Origin: Brooklawnia sp963780175
Lineage (GTDB): Bacteria; Actinomycetota; Actinomycetes; Propionibacteriales; Propionibacteriaceae
Length of the DNA: 64,000 nucleotides
NCBI GenBank assembly: GCA_963780175.1
Contig: CAWAAT010000001.1
Location: forward strand, 992,001-1,056,000
Direction of reading: 5' to 3'
The notes under the pieces are model-generated. The model ran no database searches. It worked only from the letters and a program-made list of their open reading frames with translations, and had not been told where the DNA came from. Positions 37,289 through 46,180 of this stretch are shown piece after piece. Made by a program: the position numbers and the translations under genes. How positions within the stretch are numbered: the stretch's first letter is position 1; each line of letters starts with the position of its first letter.

Positions 37289-38272
37289 ATGAGCGACACT
37301 GACCTGCACACGACGACCGGCAAGCGCGTGGTCGTCGCCGCACCCCGTGGCTACTGCGCGGGAGTCGACCGGGCTGTCATCACGGTCGAGCGAGCACTGG
37401 AACGCTTCGGCGCCCCGGTCTACGTTCGCAAGCAGATCGTGCACAACAAGCATGTGGTGCAGACGTTGGAGGAAAAGGGAGCCATCTTCGTCGAGGAACT
37501 GGACGAGGTTCCTGCCGACTCGTTGGTCATCTTCTCCGCACATGGGGTATCTCCGCAGGTGCATGCGGACGCCGAAGCACGAGGCCTGCGCACGATCGAC
37601 GCCACCTGCCCACTGGTCACCAAGGTGCACCACGAGGCCAGGCGGTTCGCCGATCAGGGCCTGCCCATCCTGCTGATCGGCCACAGCGGGCACGAGGAGG
37701 TGGAAGGAACCGCCGGCGAGGCGCCCGACCACATCACCCTCGTGGAGCACCCTGACGACGTCGACAACCTGACCTTGGCCACCGACCAGCCTGTGGCGTG
37801 GCTGTCGCAGACCACTCTCAGCGTCGACGAGACCAACATCACCGTGGGCAGGCTTCGTGAGCGTTTCCCCAACCTTGTCGACCCGCCCTCCGACGACATC
37901 TGCTACGCCACCCAGAACCGCCAGGACGCGGTCAAGCAGATCTCTGCACACTCCGACCTGGTGATCGTGGTCGGCTCGCAGAACTCGTCCAACTCGGTAC
38001 GTCTGGTGGAGGTGGCGCTGGAGGCGGGAGCCAAGGCCGCCCACCGGGTGGACGACGCATCCGAGATCGACCCGGCCTGGTTCGAGAACGTTCAGCAGGT
38101 GGGCGTAACCTCCGGCGCCTCGGTGCCCGAGCGGCTGGTGGACGGCGTGCTGGAGCGACTGACGAGCATGGGATTCCCACCCGCAGTCGAGGAGCGGCTG
38201 GTCGAGGAGTCACTGACGTTCTCGCTGCCCCCCGAACTGCGTCGTGACGACACCAGGAGTCGGCGCCGCTGA
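37289..38272 (+). CDS. ispH: 4-hydroxy-3-methylbut-2-enyl diphosphate reductase
   Basis: 327 residues. Last step of the MEP isoprenoid pathway, giving IPP and DMAPP through a [4Fe-4S] cluster. The three cluster cysteines are seen in APRGYCAGVDRAV, IDATCPLVTKVH and DDICYATQNRQ; VVGSQNSSNSVRLVEVA is the substrate-binding region and VGVTSGASVPERLVD the C-terminal signature. TAGGCT (37276-37281) lies 7 nt before the ATG. The stop overlaps the xseA start (TGATG). Confidence 0.97.
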   Translation: MSDTDLHTTTGKRVVVAAPRGYCAGVDRAVITVERALERFGAPVYVRKQIVHNKHVVQTLEEKGAIFVEELDEVPADSLVIFSAHGVSPQVHADAEARGLRTIDATCPLVTKVHHEARRFADQGLPILLIGHSGHEEVEGTAGEAPDHITLVEHPDDVDNLTLATDQPVAWLSQTTLSVDETNITVGRLRERFPNLVDPPSDDICYATQNRQDAVKQISAHSDLVIVVGSQNSSNSVRLVEVALEAGAKAAHRVDDASEIDPAWFENVQQVGVTSGASVPERLVDGVLERLTSMGFPPAVEERLVEESLTFSLPPELRRDDTRSRRR

Positions 38273-39504
38273 TGGCCCTGGGATCCACGAGCAATCCCCG
38301 GAACACCCCTGAGAACCCGCAGCCCCTCGGAGTGGTGGTTGAACAGGTCAAGGGATGGGTCGAGCGCTGCGGCTGGATCTGGGTGCAGGCCCAGGTGATC
38401 GAACTCCGGCGACGAGCCGCCCCCACCCAGTTCCTCACATTGCGCGACGCTCGCAGCGAGCACTCCGCAACCGTCACCTGCACGCTCGCCGTGTTGGACG
38501 CGGCCGGACCGCTCACCGAGGGGATGACCGTGCTGGCCTGCCTCACCCCGCGGGTCTGGTCCAAGGACGCCAAGTTGTCCTTCGAGTGCAGCGACCTGCG
38601 AATCTCGGGTGAGGGGCGGCTCCTCGTCCAACTCGAGCAACTCAAACGGAAGTTGCAGGCCGAGGGCTTGTTCGATCCCGTCCGCAAGAAGCGCCTGCCC
38701 TTCCTGCCGCGCGTCGTCGGGCTGGTCACCGGGGCAGGCAGCGCCGCAGAGCGCGACGTGCTGAGCACCATCCACAGCCGTTGGCCCGGCGCCGAGGTCC
38801 GCGTCCGCCACGCGCTCATGCAGGGTCCGGACTGTGCCGCAGACGTGATGGCCGGCCTGGCCGAGTTGGACGCCGACCCCCGGGTTGAGGTGATCATCCT
38901 TGCCCGCGGTGGCGGGTCGCTGGAGGATCTGCTGGCATTCAGCGACGAGGGTCTGGTCAGGGCGGTCGCTGCGGCACGGACGCCGGTGGTCAGCGCCATC
39001 GGTCACGAGCCGGACAATCCCATCGTCGACCTCGCAGCCGATCTGCGGGCGTCCACGCCCACCGCGGCCGCCAAGCTCGTCGTGCCTGACGCACGCGAAC
39101 AGGCCGAGCAGCTGTCGGCGCTGGTCGGTCGGCTGAGGTGGGCCATCGTCCATCGGCTCAGCAACGAGCAGCAGTCGCTCGACCAGGTGCTGTCGCGGCC
39201 CGTGCTGCGAGACCCGACCGGCGGCTTCACCGTCCACCAACAGGGGCTCGACATGGCTCGTCAGCGCCTGCGACGAGCCATCGACCAACGCATCGCCGAC
39301 GAGCAGACCGCCGTCACCCACGCGCTGCGCAGCGTCCGCGCGATGTCACCCAAGGCCACGCTGGAGCGGGGTTACGCGATTGTGGCCGACGCGGAGGGCA
39401 CGTCGGTCACCTCCGTCAACGACGTTGACGCCGGAGACCAGTTGATGCTGTACCTGTCGGACGGGCAGGTTGTCGTCGAAGTCGACTACCAGGAGAACAG
39501 ATGA
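38272..39504 (+). CDS. xseA: Exodeoxyribonuclease VII large subunit
   Basis: 410 residues. N-terminal OB-fold (VEQVKGWVERCGWIWVQAQVIELRRR), the catalytic core FLPRVVGLVTGAGSAAERDVLSTIHSRWPGAEVRV, VIILARGGGSLEDLLAFSDEGLVRAVAAARTPVVSAIGHEPDNPIVDLAADLRASTPTAAA, and the helical C-terminal region. Degrades single-stranded DNA with XseB. It overlaps ispH by 1 nt and xseB by 4 nt, so ispH-xseA-xseB read as one unit. Confidence 0.96.
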   Translation: MALGSTSNPRNTPENPQPLGVVVEQVKGWVERCGWIWVQAQVIELRRRAAPTQFLTLRDARSEHSATVTCTLAVLDAAGPLTEGMTVLACLTPRVWSKDAKLSFECSDLRISGEGRLLVQLEQLKRKLQAEGLFDPVRKKRLPFLPRVVGLVTGAGSAAERDVLSTIHSRWPGAEVRVRHALMQGPDCAADVMAGLAELDADPRVEVIILARGGGSLEDLLAFSDEGLVRAVAAARTPVVSAIGHEPDNPIVDLAADLRASTPTAAAKLVVPDAREQAEQLSALVGRLRWAIVHRLSNEQQSLDQVLSRPVLRDPTGGFTVHQQGLDMARQRLRRAIDQRIADEQTAVTHALRSVRAMSPKATLERGYAIVADAEGTSVTSVNDVDAGDQLMLYLSDGQVVVEVDYQENR

Positions 39505-39713
39505 GCACGCCAGAACCGGAACTGGGCTACGAGGCCGCCCGCCAACAACTGCAGGACGTCGTCACCCGGCTGGAGTCGGGCGGTGTGCCGCTGGCCGAGT
39601 CGATGCAGTTGTGGGAGCGGGGCGAGAGACTCGCCGCGATCTGTCAGCAGTGGCTGGACGGCGCCAGGGCCAAGGTCGAAGCCGCCCGGCAGGCCTCCGC
39701 CGGCCCTCGATGA
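39501..39713 (+). CDS. xseB: Exodeoxyribonuclease VII small subunit
   Basis: 70 residues, normal size. LGYEAARQQLQDVVTRLESGGVPLAESMQLWERGERLAAICQQWLDGARAKVEAAR matches the XseB helical hairpin. Its ATGA start overlaps the xseA stop. Several XseB chains wrap around XseA to form active exonuclease VII. Confidence 0.95.
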   Translation: MSTPEPELGYEAARQQLQDVVTRLESGGVPLAESMQLWERGERLAAICQQWLDGARAKVEAARQASAGPR

Positions 39714-39762
39714 TCTCCCGGCGTTCAGCCCTCGCGCCTGCGCCGGCTGCGACCGTCACAAC

Positions 39763-39787
39763 CCCTCGACGTCCTGCCGGTCGAGGG
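39763..39787. terminator. Hairpin between xseB and the GMP synthase subunit gene
   Basis: CCCTCGAC and GTCGAGGG arms with a 9-nt loop, between the two convergent genes and only 3 nt past the guaA-like stop at 39791. Confidence 0.65.
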
Positions 39788-39790
39788 TGA

Positions 39791-40774
39791 TCACTCCCAC
39801 TCGATGGTGCCGGGCGGCTTGGGAGTGGTGTCGTACATCACCCTGGTCACCCCGTCCACCTCGTTGATGATGCGCAGGGTGATGGTCCGCAACAAGTCGT
39901 ATGGAAGCTCGGCGACCTCAGCGGTCATCGCGTCGACACTGTTGACCGCGCGCACGACGATCGCGTGACCGTAGGTGCGCTGACCGTCCACCACACCCAC
40001 CGCCCGACCACCAGGACAGACGGTGAAGTACTGCCAGATCGACTCCGCCAGGCCGGCCTTGGCGATCTCCTCACGCAGGATCGCGTCGGAGTCCCTGACC
40101 AGTTGCACCTTCTCGCGGGTCAGTTCACCCACCACCCGAACACCCAGGCCGGGCCCAGGGAAAGGCTGGCGCCAGACCATGTCGTGTGGCAGTCCGAGCG
40201 CCTCACCAGCGGCTCGCACCTCGTCCTTGAACAGGAACTTCACCGGTTCGACGAGTTCGAAGTCGAACTCGTCCGGCAGACCGCCGACGTTGTGGTGCGA
40301 CTTGACAAGGCCGCTCTCGGACTGGGACTCGAGGATGTCGGGGTAGATGGTGCCCTGAACCAGGTAGTCCATCTCTCCCAGTTTGTTCGCCTCGTCCTCG
40401 AAGACGCGGATGAACTCCTCACCGATGATCTTGCGCTTGGCCTCGGGATCGTCGACTCCCGCCAGCTTGTCGAAGAACCTGTCTTGGGCCTCCACCATGA
40501 TCAGCTTCACGCCGAAGACGTTTCCGAAGAGCGTCTCGACGATCTCCGGCTCACCAGCTCGCATCAGCCCGTGGTCGACGAAGATGCAGGTGAGCTGGTC
40601 ACCGACCGCCTTGTGCACGAGGGCCGCGCAGACCGAGCTGTCGACACCCCCTGACAGGGCGCACAGCACGCGCTTGTCGCCCACCTGCCGGCGAACGTCG
40701 TCGACCATGACGTCGACGTAGTCCTCGATCGACCCCTCGTGTCCGGTCCGGGTGGCCAGCGACTCTCGCTCCAT
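39791..40774 (-). CDS. guaA: GMP synthase ATP-pyrophosphatase subunit (no glutaminase domain)
   Basis: 327 residues, against about 520 for the usual two-domain GuaA. The chain starts directly at the ATP-PPase part: EDYVDVMVDDVRRQVGDKRVLCALSGGVDSSVCAALV (PP-loop SGGVDSS), then LVQGTIYPDILES, VKSHHNVGGLPDEFDFELVEPVKFLFKDEVRAAGEALGLP, RQPFPGPGLGVRVVGE, and the dimerisation tail ending RVMYDTTPKPPGTIEWE. The class I glutaminase domain is missing, and nothing in the 99-nt gap to phoH encodes it. A strong ribosome-binding site (GGAGGA, 5 nt) supports the ATG at 40774. It could use a separate GATase, as archaeal GuaAa/GuaAb do, or free ammonia. Confidence 0.9.
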   Translation of the reverse strand: MERESLATRTGHEGSIEDYVDVMVDDVRRQVGDKRVLCALSGGVDSSVCAALVHKAVGDQLTCIFVDHGLMRAGEPEIVETLFGNVFGVKLIMVEAQDRFFDKLAGVDDPEAKRKIIGEEFIRVFEDEANKLGEMDYLVQGTIYPDILESQSESGLVKSHHNVGGLPDEFDFELVEPVKFLFKDEVRAAGEALGLPHDMVWRQPFPGPGLGVRVVGELTREKVQLVRDSDAILREEIAKAGLAESIWQYFTVCPGGRAVGVVDGQRTYGHAIVVRAVNSVDAMTAEVAELPYDLLRTITLRIINEVDGVTRVMYDTTPKPPGTIEWE

Positions 40775-40873
40775 GCGATTCCTCCGTTTCGTGCACCGCG
40801 AGCGGGCTGGCGCGCGGGTGCAGCGCCATGCTAGTGCCCCAGCCAGACCGTGGGCACCCGGGCCGCCGTTACC

Positions 40874-42190
40874 TCAGAACTCCTCGAGCATCTCGGTCAC
40901 CAGCGCGGCAATCGGCGAGCGCTCCGAACGGGTCAGGGTGACGTGGGCGAACAACGGATTGCCCTTGAGTCGCTCGACGACCGCAGCCACCCCGTCATGA
41001 CGGCCGACCCGCAGGTTGTCACGCTGGGCAACATCGTGGGTGAGCACCACCCTCGAGTTCTGACCCATCCGGCTCAGCACGGTGAGCAGGACGTTGCGCT
41101 CCAGCGACTGGGCCTCATCGACGATCACGAAGGCGTCGTGCAGCGATCGACCCCTGATGTGGGTGAGCGGGAGCACCTCGAGCATCTCGCGATGCTCGAG
41201 TTCCTCGATGACGTACCTGCTGGTGATCGAGCTGAGAGTGTCGTACACCGCCTGACCCCAGGGGCTCATCTTCTCGCCCTCGTTGCCGGGCAGGAACCCC
41301 AAATCCTGACCCCCGACCGCATACAGCGGGCGGAAGACCATCACCTTGGCGAACTGGCGGCGTTCCATCACCAGTTCCAGCCCGGCACACAACGCCAGGG
41401 CGGACTTCCCGGTGCCGGCGCGCCCCCCAAGGCTGACGATGCCCACCTGCGGGTCGAGCAGCATGTCCAGGGCGACGCGTTGCTCCGCGCTGCGTCCGTG
41501 CACACCGAAGACCTCCAGATCGGTGCGAACCACCGTGATCCTGCCGTCCGCGAGCCGACGACCGAGGGCCGTGCTGGATGGGGACCGCAGCAGCACACCC
41601 GAGTTGACCACCACGTCGGCGGCCTGCGGGAGCTGCACCCAGCCCTGGTCGAATATCTGGTCGACCACCCTCGCGGGAACCTCGATCGTGGTCATGCCGG
41701 TCCAGCCCGAGTCGATGACCTGCTCGTTGCGGTACTCCTGGGCCTCCAGACCCATGGCCGACGCCTTGACGCGCATGGGCAGATCCTTGCTGACCAGTAC
41801 GACGTCGCGTCCCTCGAGCGAGTGACTCAACGCGACCGCCAGGATGCGGGAGTCGTTGTCGCCCAGGCGGAAACCAGCCGGCAGCACCTCAGAGCTGGCG
41901 TGGTTGAGTTCGACGTGCAGTCGACCTCCGACGTCGTTGACCACCAGCGGCTGGTCGAGGCGGCCATGGGTCTGACGAAGCTCGTCGAGTAGCCGCAGTG
42001 CGGCACGGGCGTAGTAGCCCAGTTCAGGGTGGTGGCGCTTGGCCTCCAGTTCGGTGATCACCACGATCGGCAGGATGACGTCGTGCTCCGCGAAGCGCTG
42101 CAATGCGCGGGGATCGCTGAGCAGTACGGAGGTGTCGATGACGTAAGTCTTCACTGCGGACTGGCCCGCGGCCGCTTCGGATCGCTCCAT
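40874..42190 (-). CDS. PhoH2-type protein: PIN domain fused to PhoH ATPase
   Basis: 438 residues. N-terminal PIN nuclease domain (YVIDTSVLLSDPRAL ... GDNDSRILAVA; acidic catalytic residues) joined to a PhoH ATPase with Walker A GRAGTGKSALAL and Walker B AFVIVDEAQSLE. Mycobacterial PhoH2 is a sequence-specific RNA helicase and ribonuclease related to the VapBC toxins. TAGCGT (42203-42198) lies 7 nt before the ATG, indicating a leaderless mRNA. Confidence 0.93.
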   Translation of the reverse strand: MERSEAAAGQSAVKTYVIDTSVLLSDPRALQRFAEHDVILPIVVITELEAKRHHPELGYYARAALRLLDELRQTHGRLDQPLVVNDVGGRLHVELNHASSEVLPAGFRLGDNDSRILAVALSHSLEGRDVVLVSKDLPMRVKASAMGLEAQEYRNEQVIDSGWTGMTTIEVPARVVDQIFDQGWVQLPQAADVVVNSGVLLRSPSSTALGRRLADGRITVVRTDLEVFGVHGRSAEQRVALDMLLDPQVGIVSLGGRAGTGKSALALCAGLELVMERRQFAKVMVFRPLYAVGGQDLGFLPGNEGEKMSPWGQAVYDTLSSITSRYVIEELEHREMLEVLPLTHIRGRSLHDAFVIVDEAQSLERNVLLTVLSRMGQNSRVVLTHDVAQRDNLRVGRHDGVAAVVERLKGNPLFAHVTLTRSERSPIAALVTEMLEEF

Positions 42191-42334
42191 GGATCAGACG
42201 CTATTGCGGGCCAGGGCGGTCACCCATCAGGCGGGGCCGGACGTTCGTCCACAATTCACCTTGGAGTGCGGCACTAGAAAGATGCGAGTCCCGGTGGTCA
42301 CAAGGTCATGGCCACCTGGCCCGAAGAACCGGCC

Positions 42335-43075
42335 TCAGGTCACAACCAGCAGAATCGCCACCCAGTGGCACACCGCCCCGAGAACCGTACCCGCGTGGAA
42401 GATCTCGTGGAAGCCGAACCAGACCGGGCTGGGATTGGGCCGCTTCAGGGCGTAGACGATCGCGCCCAAGGAGTAGAACAGCCCCCCGGCGAAGATGAGC
42501 AGCACGACGCTCGGCCCGCCCGCCTGCCAGAAGGTGGGCAGCCAGAACACCGCCACCCAGCCCATCACCAGGTAGAGCGCGACGTAGAGCCATCGCGGCG
42601 CGCCGAGCCACAGCGTCCGGAACGCCACCTCTGCCAGCGCGCACCCCCAGATGACCGCCAGCAGCAAAACCCGCGAACCGCCGTCCAGTAGCGCCAGAGC
42701 CAGAGGGGTGTAGGTGCCGGCGATGAAGATGGCGATGTTGGAGTGGTCGATGCGTCGCAGGAGCCGCTCGACGTCCTCGCTCCAGCGGCCACGGTGGTAG
42801 ACCGCGGAATGCCCGAAAAGGGCGAGGGCGGTGATCGTCCACACCGCTGCACCCACCCGCAGCATCATCTGGTCGGCCACCACCATGAGCAGCAGCCCAC
42901 CAAGGAACGCGATCGGGGTGTTGATCAGGTGCAACATGCCGCGCATCCGTGGTTTGGCGGGTGCCTCCACCGCAGCCTCCTGACGGGCGTGGGCGACGTC
43001 GGGCCTCGAATCGGCACGATCCGACTCGCTGGGACGCACCGCGATCCTGGAGTTCCGGGAGACCTTCACACTCAT
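42335..43075 (-). CDS. Hemolysin III / PAQR-family membrane protein
   Basis: 246 residues. A ~45-residue hydrophilic N-terminus precedes about seven membrane helices. Family motifs: HLINTPIAFLGGLLL, LFGHSAVYHRGRWSEDVERLLRRIDHSNIAIFIAGTYTPLAL, and near the end GFHEIFHAGTVLGAVCHWVAILLVV, with conserved histidines of a possible metal-dependent hydrolase site. Function in bacteria is not settled. The start is preceded by a perfect palindrome covering the -10 box; the gene is divergent from uppS. Confidence 0.88.
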   Translation of the reverse strand: MSVKVSRNSRIAVRPSESDRADSRPDVAHARQEAAVEAPAKPRMRGMLHLINTPIAFLGGLLLMVVADQMMLRVGAAVWTITALALFGHSAVYHRGRWSEDVERLLRRIDHSNIAIFIAGTYTPLALALLDGGSRVLLLAVIWGCALAEVAFRTLWLGAPRWLYVALYLVMGWVAVFWLPTFWQAGGPSVVLLIFAGGLFYSLGAIVYALKRPNPSPVWFGFHEIFHAGTVLGAVCHWVAILLVVT

Positions 43076-43076
43076 G

Positions 43077-43098
43077 AAACCTACGCTACCGTAGGTTT
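43077..43098 (-). promoter_or_regulatory. Perfect palindrome over the hemolysin III promoter
   Basis: Nine-base arms AAACCTACG and CGTAGGTTT with a 4-nt spacer, ending 1 nt before the hemolysin III ATG. The minus-strand -10 box TAGCGT (43088-43083) lies inside it, 7 nt before the ATG, so a bound repressor would block RNA polymerase directly. Size and symmetry fit a TetR-type operator; the cognate regulator is not in the window. Confidence 0.65.
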
Positions 43099-43165
43099 GC
43101 GCGAACAGGTAGTCCGATGCCAGCGGGACCTTCCAGCGCCGAGCGATGCCACTAGATTGTTGCGC

Positions 43166-43990
43166 ATGGCGATCGCCACCGCACAGGCCGCAATCACCCG
43201 GGCCTTGGACCTCTTGCCGCTGGAGGTCAATCGGCTGGTGTATCGCGCCTACGAGCGCCGGCTGCGTCGCGAGATCAGTCCAGAGGGCCTACCGCGCCAC
43301 GTCGCCGTGCTCGCCGACGGCAACCGGCGCTGGGCTCGCGCGAATGCGCCAGGCCGCCCGTTGGCCTTCGGCTACCAGGCCGGCGCCGACAAGCTGAAAC
43401 AGTTCGTGCAGTGGTGTGACGAGATCGGCATTCAGATCGTCACGCTGTGGGTTCTGTCCACCGACAACCTGCGCCGCTCGAACAGTGAGGAACTGGTTCC
43501 TCTGCTGCGAGTGATCGTGCAACTGGTCACCGACCTTGCCGACACCGGGCGGTTCCGGGTGATGGTGGTGGGTGACCTGAGCCTGTTGCCCGACGAGACG
43601 GCCCGAAAGTTGAGCGCCGCGTCCGCCGCCACCGAAACCACCGAGGGCATGCACATCAACGTGGCCGTCAGCTACGGCGGACGCCACGAGCTCGCCGACG
43701 CGGTCCGCTCGCTACTGGCCGACGAGGCCGACAAGGGCACGTCCTTGGCTGACCTGGCCGAGACGCTGGAGATCGACCAGATTTCCGAGCACCTGTACAC
43801 CCGCGGCCAGCCTGACCCCGACCTGATCATCCGCACCTCGGGAGAACAGCGGCTGAGCGGATTCCTGATGTGGCAGTCTGCGCACAGCGAGTTCTACTTC
43901 TGTGAAGCGTTGTGGCCTGATTTCCGCAAAGTCGACTTCTATCGCGCCCTGCGCTCCTACGAGCAGCGCGAACGCCGCTTCGGCACCTGA
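43166..43990 (+). CDS. uppS: (Z)-isoprenyl diphosphate synthase (UppS family)
   Basis: 274 residues. Cis-prenyltransferase: catalytic HVAVLADGNRRWARA (DGNRRWA), VTLWVLSTDNLRRSNSEEL, NVAVSYGGRHELADAV, PDLIIRTSGEQRLSGFLMWQSAHSEFYFCEALWPDF. It builds polyprenyl diphosphate carriers for the cell envelope. Its neighbours match the mycobacterial Z-FPP synthase locus, so a short-chain product is possible. TAGATT (43153-43158) lies 7 nt before the ATG. It stops 25 nt from the convergent yyaL-like gene. Confidence 0.93.
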   Translation: MAIATAQAAITRALDLLPLEVNRLVYRAYERRLRREISPEGLPRHVAVLADGNRRWARANAPGRPLAFGYQAGADKLKQFVQWCDEIGIQIVTLWVLSTDNLRRSNSEELVPLLRVIVQLVTDLADTGRFRVMVVGDLSLLPDETARKLSAASAATETTEGMHINVAVSYGGRHELADAVRSLLADEADKGTSLADLAETLEIDQISEHLYTRGQPDPDLIIRTSGEQRLSGFLMWQSAHSEFYFCEALWPDFRKVDFYRALRSYEQRERRFGT

Positions 43991-44014
43991 TCCCAGCCAC
44001 TCACCCGAGCAGGC

Positions 44015-46099
44015 TCAGTGTCCCTGACCCCACAAAAGTGGACGCAGCTCAGCCCAGTCGGTCACCGGCTGCTGGCAGGTCGCCCCCCGGCAGACGTAGG
44101 CCGTCGGAAGCCCATCGCGCTGGCCGCGTCCGGTGAAGAGCTCACCGAAGCCCTCAGTGCCGACCGGGGCCGACACCACCACGCTGCCCCAGGGCGCCAG
44201 CCGCCAGGCGGCCCGCGTCAGCTCTGACATCGGGTCGCCGGAGTCGTCGACGATGACCACCTCGGCAGCGCCCCACCCACGAGCGGCCTCGGCGGAGGCG
44301 AGCAGGTCGGCCAGCCCCCAGCCGCAGAACCGCGGGGAGGCAGCCAGCACGGGACCCAAGGTGACCGCCGCTGCGTCCGCCCGATCGGAAAGGTCGGCCC
44401 GACCCGAGAGCAGGGCGGCCGTCCTCAGCGCGACCACCATGATCGAGGTGGCGCTGGGCAGGGCCTCGTCGTCCAGCCGACGGGGCCGTTCGAAGAGTCC
44501 CTCGGTCGGGGCGGCATCGAAGAAGCCCCCGTCGGGCGCCTCGAAGAGCTCGATCGCCCGATCCAGCAGCGCGACCGCCCGATCGAGCCACCGGACATCA
44601 CCCAACGCGCCGGCGAGTCGCAGAAAGCCGAGCGCCGAGGCCGCGTAGTCGGCGGTCACTCCGTCCGGGCCGGGGACGGGCTCGCCTTCGACTGCCAGAC
44701 TGCTGCGGCACAGCACACGTCGCTGGGCGTCCCAGTGTGCGTCCCACAGGTAGCTGGCGGCGCCCGCCGCCAGGTCGAGCCAGCTGCGCTCTCCAAAGAC
44801 CATCGCAGCCTGGGTGAGCGAATCGACGAGCATGCCGTTCCAGGCAGTGACCACCTTCTCGTCGCGCCCAGGACGCGGCCGGCGAGCCCTGATCGCCTTC
44901 AGCACCGCGATGATGTTGGCCAGGCGACCGGGATGAGGATTGCCGTGCAACTGCAAGGTCGAAAGCCCGCTGCCATCGGTAGGCGCATGCGCACCCATCG
45001 GCAGGTTGCCGCCGTAAGTGACGTGGAAGACGCCTTGGGCGAAGCGGGAGTCCTTTCCGAGGAACTCGTCGAACTGCTGCGGACTCCACAGGTAGTACGC
45101 GCCCTCGGCGTGTTCGCCGTCCTCGCCCACGGAGTCCGCGTCCAGGCTGGCCGCGAAGGCACCGCCCGGCACAGCCACATCCTCCTCCAGCCAGCCGATG
45201 ATTCCGCGGATGACGCGTTCGAAGAGTTCGCGCTGTTCGGTGCCGTCGTCGGGGGTGGCCCGCAGCCAGGCGCGAGTGTACGTGCCGAGCAGCGCGGCGT
45301 TGTCGTACAGCATCTTCTCGAAGTGCGGCACCTCCCAGCCATCATCGACGGCATAGCGGTGGAAGCCGCCGCCGACCTGGTCGCAGATTCCCCCGCGGGC
45401 CATCGACTCGCACGTGAACAGCGCGCGATCGTTGCCCAGCGGGTCGGAGCGCACGAACAGCGCGTCCACCACCGGCGCCTGGGGGAACTTTGGCGCACCC
45501 CCGAAGCCCCCATGGGCGGGGTCGAACTGGGTGTGCACCATGGTGAGCAGCCGGTGGGGTGCCAGGTTGGCGTCCGGCGTCCTCAGCAACGGAGGCCGGT
45601 CGAGGGCGGCGAGTCGTTGCACGATGGTGGCCGCAGAGCCGACCACCTCGTCGCGACGCTCATCCCAGGCCTCGGCCAACGCCTGCACCAGTTGACCGAA
45701 AGACGGCAGCCCGCCCCGGGCGACCGGCGGGAAGTAGGTGCCGGCGAAGAAGGGTTCGCCATCGGGGGTGCAGAAAATGGTCATCGGCCAGCCGCCCTGG
45801 CCGGTCAGCGCCTGGGTGGCACGCATGAAGACCTGATCGACGTCGGGACGCTCTTCGCGGTCGACCTTGATCGCTACGAAGTGGGCGTTGACGTATTCTC
45901 CGACCTGCGGATCCGCGAAGGTCTCGCGCGCCATCACGTGGCACCAGTGGCAGGACGAGTAGCCGATGCTGACCAGCACCGGAACGTCACGCTGTCTGGC
46001 CACCTCGAAGGCCTCGGGGCCCCAACTCCACCAGTCGACCGGGTTGTCGGCATGCTGGCGCAGATATGGGCTGGTCGCGGACGCGAGTCGGTTGGCCAT
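44015..46099 (-). CDS. YyaL/SSP411-type thioredoxin-domain protein (DUF255)
   Basis: 694 residues. The N-terminus NRLASATSPYLRQHADNPVDWWSWGPEAFEVAR and thioredoxin-like site YSSCHWCHVMARETFADP (CxxC) define the family. VDREERPDVDQVFMRATQALTGQGGWPMTIFCTPDGEPFFAGTYFPP follows, then an (alpha/alpha)6 barrel resembling N-acylglucosamine 2-epimerases (GGGFHRYAVDDGWEVPHFEKMLYDNAALL). Exact reaction unknown. ATG 46099 has TAACCT 7 nt upstream, so it is preferred to the start 39 nt further out. Confidence 0.92.
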   Translation of the reverse strand: MANRLASATSPYLRQHADNPVDWWSWGPEAFEVARQRDVPVLVSIGYSSCHWCHVMARETFADPQVGEYVNAHFVAIKVDREERPDVDQVFMRATQALTGQGGWPMTIFCTPDGEPFFAGTYFPPVARGGLPSFGQLVQALAEAWDERRDEVVGSAATIVQRLAALDRPPLLRTPDANLAPHRLLTMVHTQFDPAHGGFGGAPKFPQAPVVDALFVRSDPLGNDRALFTCESMARGGICDQVGGGFHRYAVDDGWEVPHFEKMLYDNAALLGTYTRAWLRATPDDGTEQRELFERVIRGIIGWLEEDVAVPGGAFAASLDADSVGEDGEHAEGAYYLWSPQQFDEFLGKDSRFAQGVFHVTYGGNLPMGAHAPTDGSGLSTLQLHGNPHPGRLANIIAVLKAIRARRPRPGRDEKVVTAWNGMLVDSLTQAAMVFGERSWLDLAAGAASYLWDAHWDAQRRVLCRSSLAVEGEPVPGPDGVTADYAASALGFLRLAGALGDVRWLDRAVALLDRAIELFEAPDGGFFDAAPTEGLFERPRRLDDEALPSATSIMVVALRTAALLSGRADLSDRADAAAVTLGPVLAASPRFCGWGLADLLASAEAARGWGAAEVVIVDDSGDPMSELTRAAWRLAPWGSVVVSAPVGTEGFGELFTGRGQRDGLPTAYVCRGATCQQPVTDWAELRPLLWGQGH

Positions 46100-46180
46100 G
46101 TGGGCAAGGTTACGCCCGTGCTCCGGCAAGTCGTCCACGTCGGGCGCCGGCGGTGTCTCGACTCCACCGCGACTGCCCCG

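Noticed and set aside
42293..42316. Hairpin downstream of hemolysin III (GGTGGTCA / TGGCCACC)
   Set aside because: In the hemolysin III transcript one pair becomes a C-A mismatch and no U-run follows, so a terminator call is too weak.
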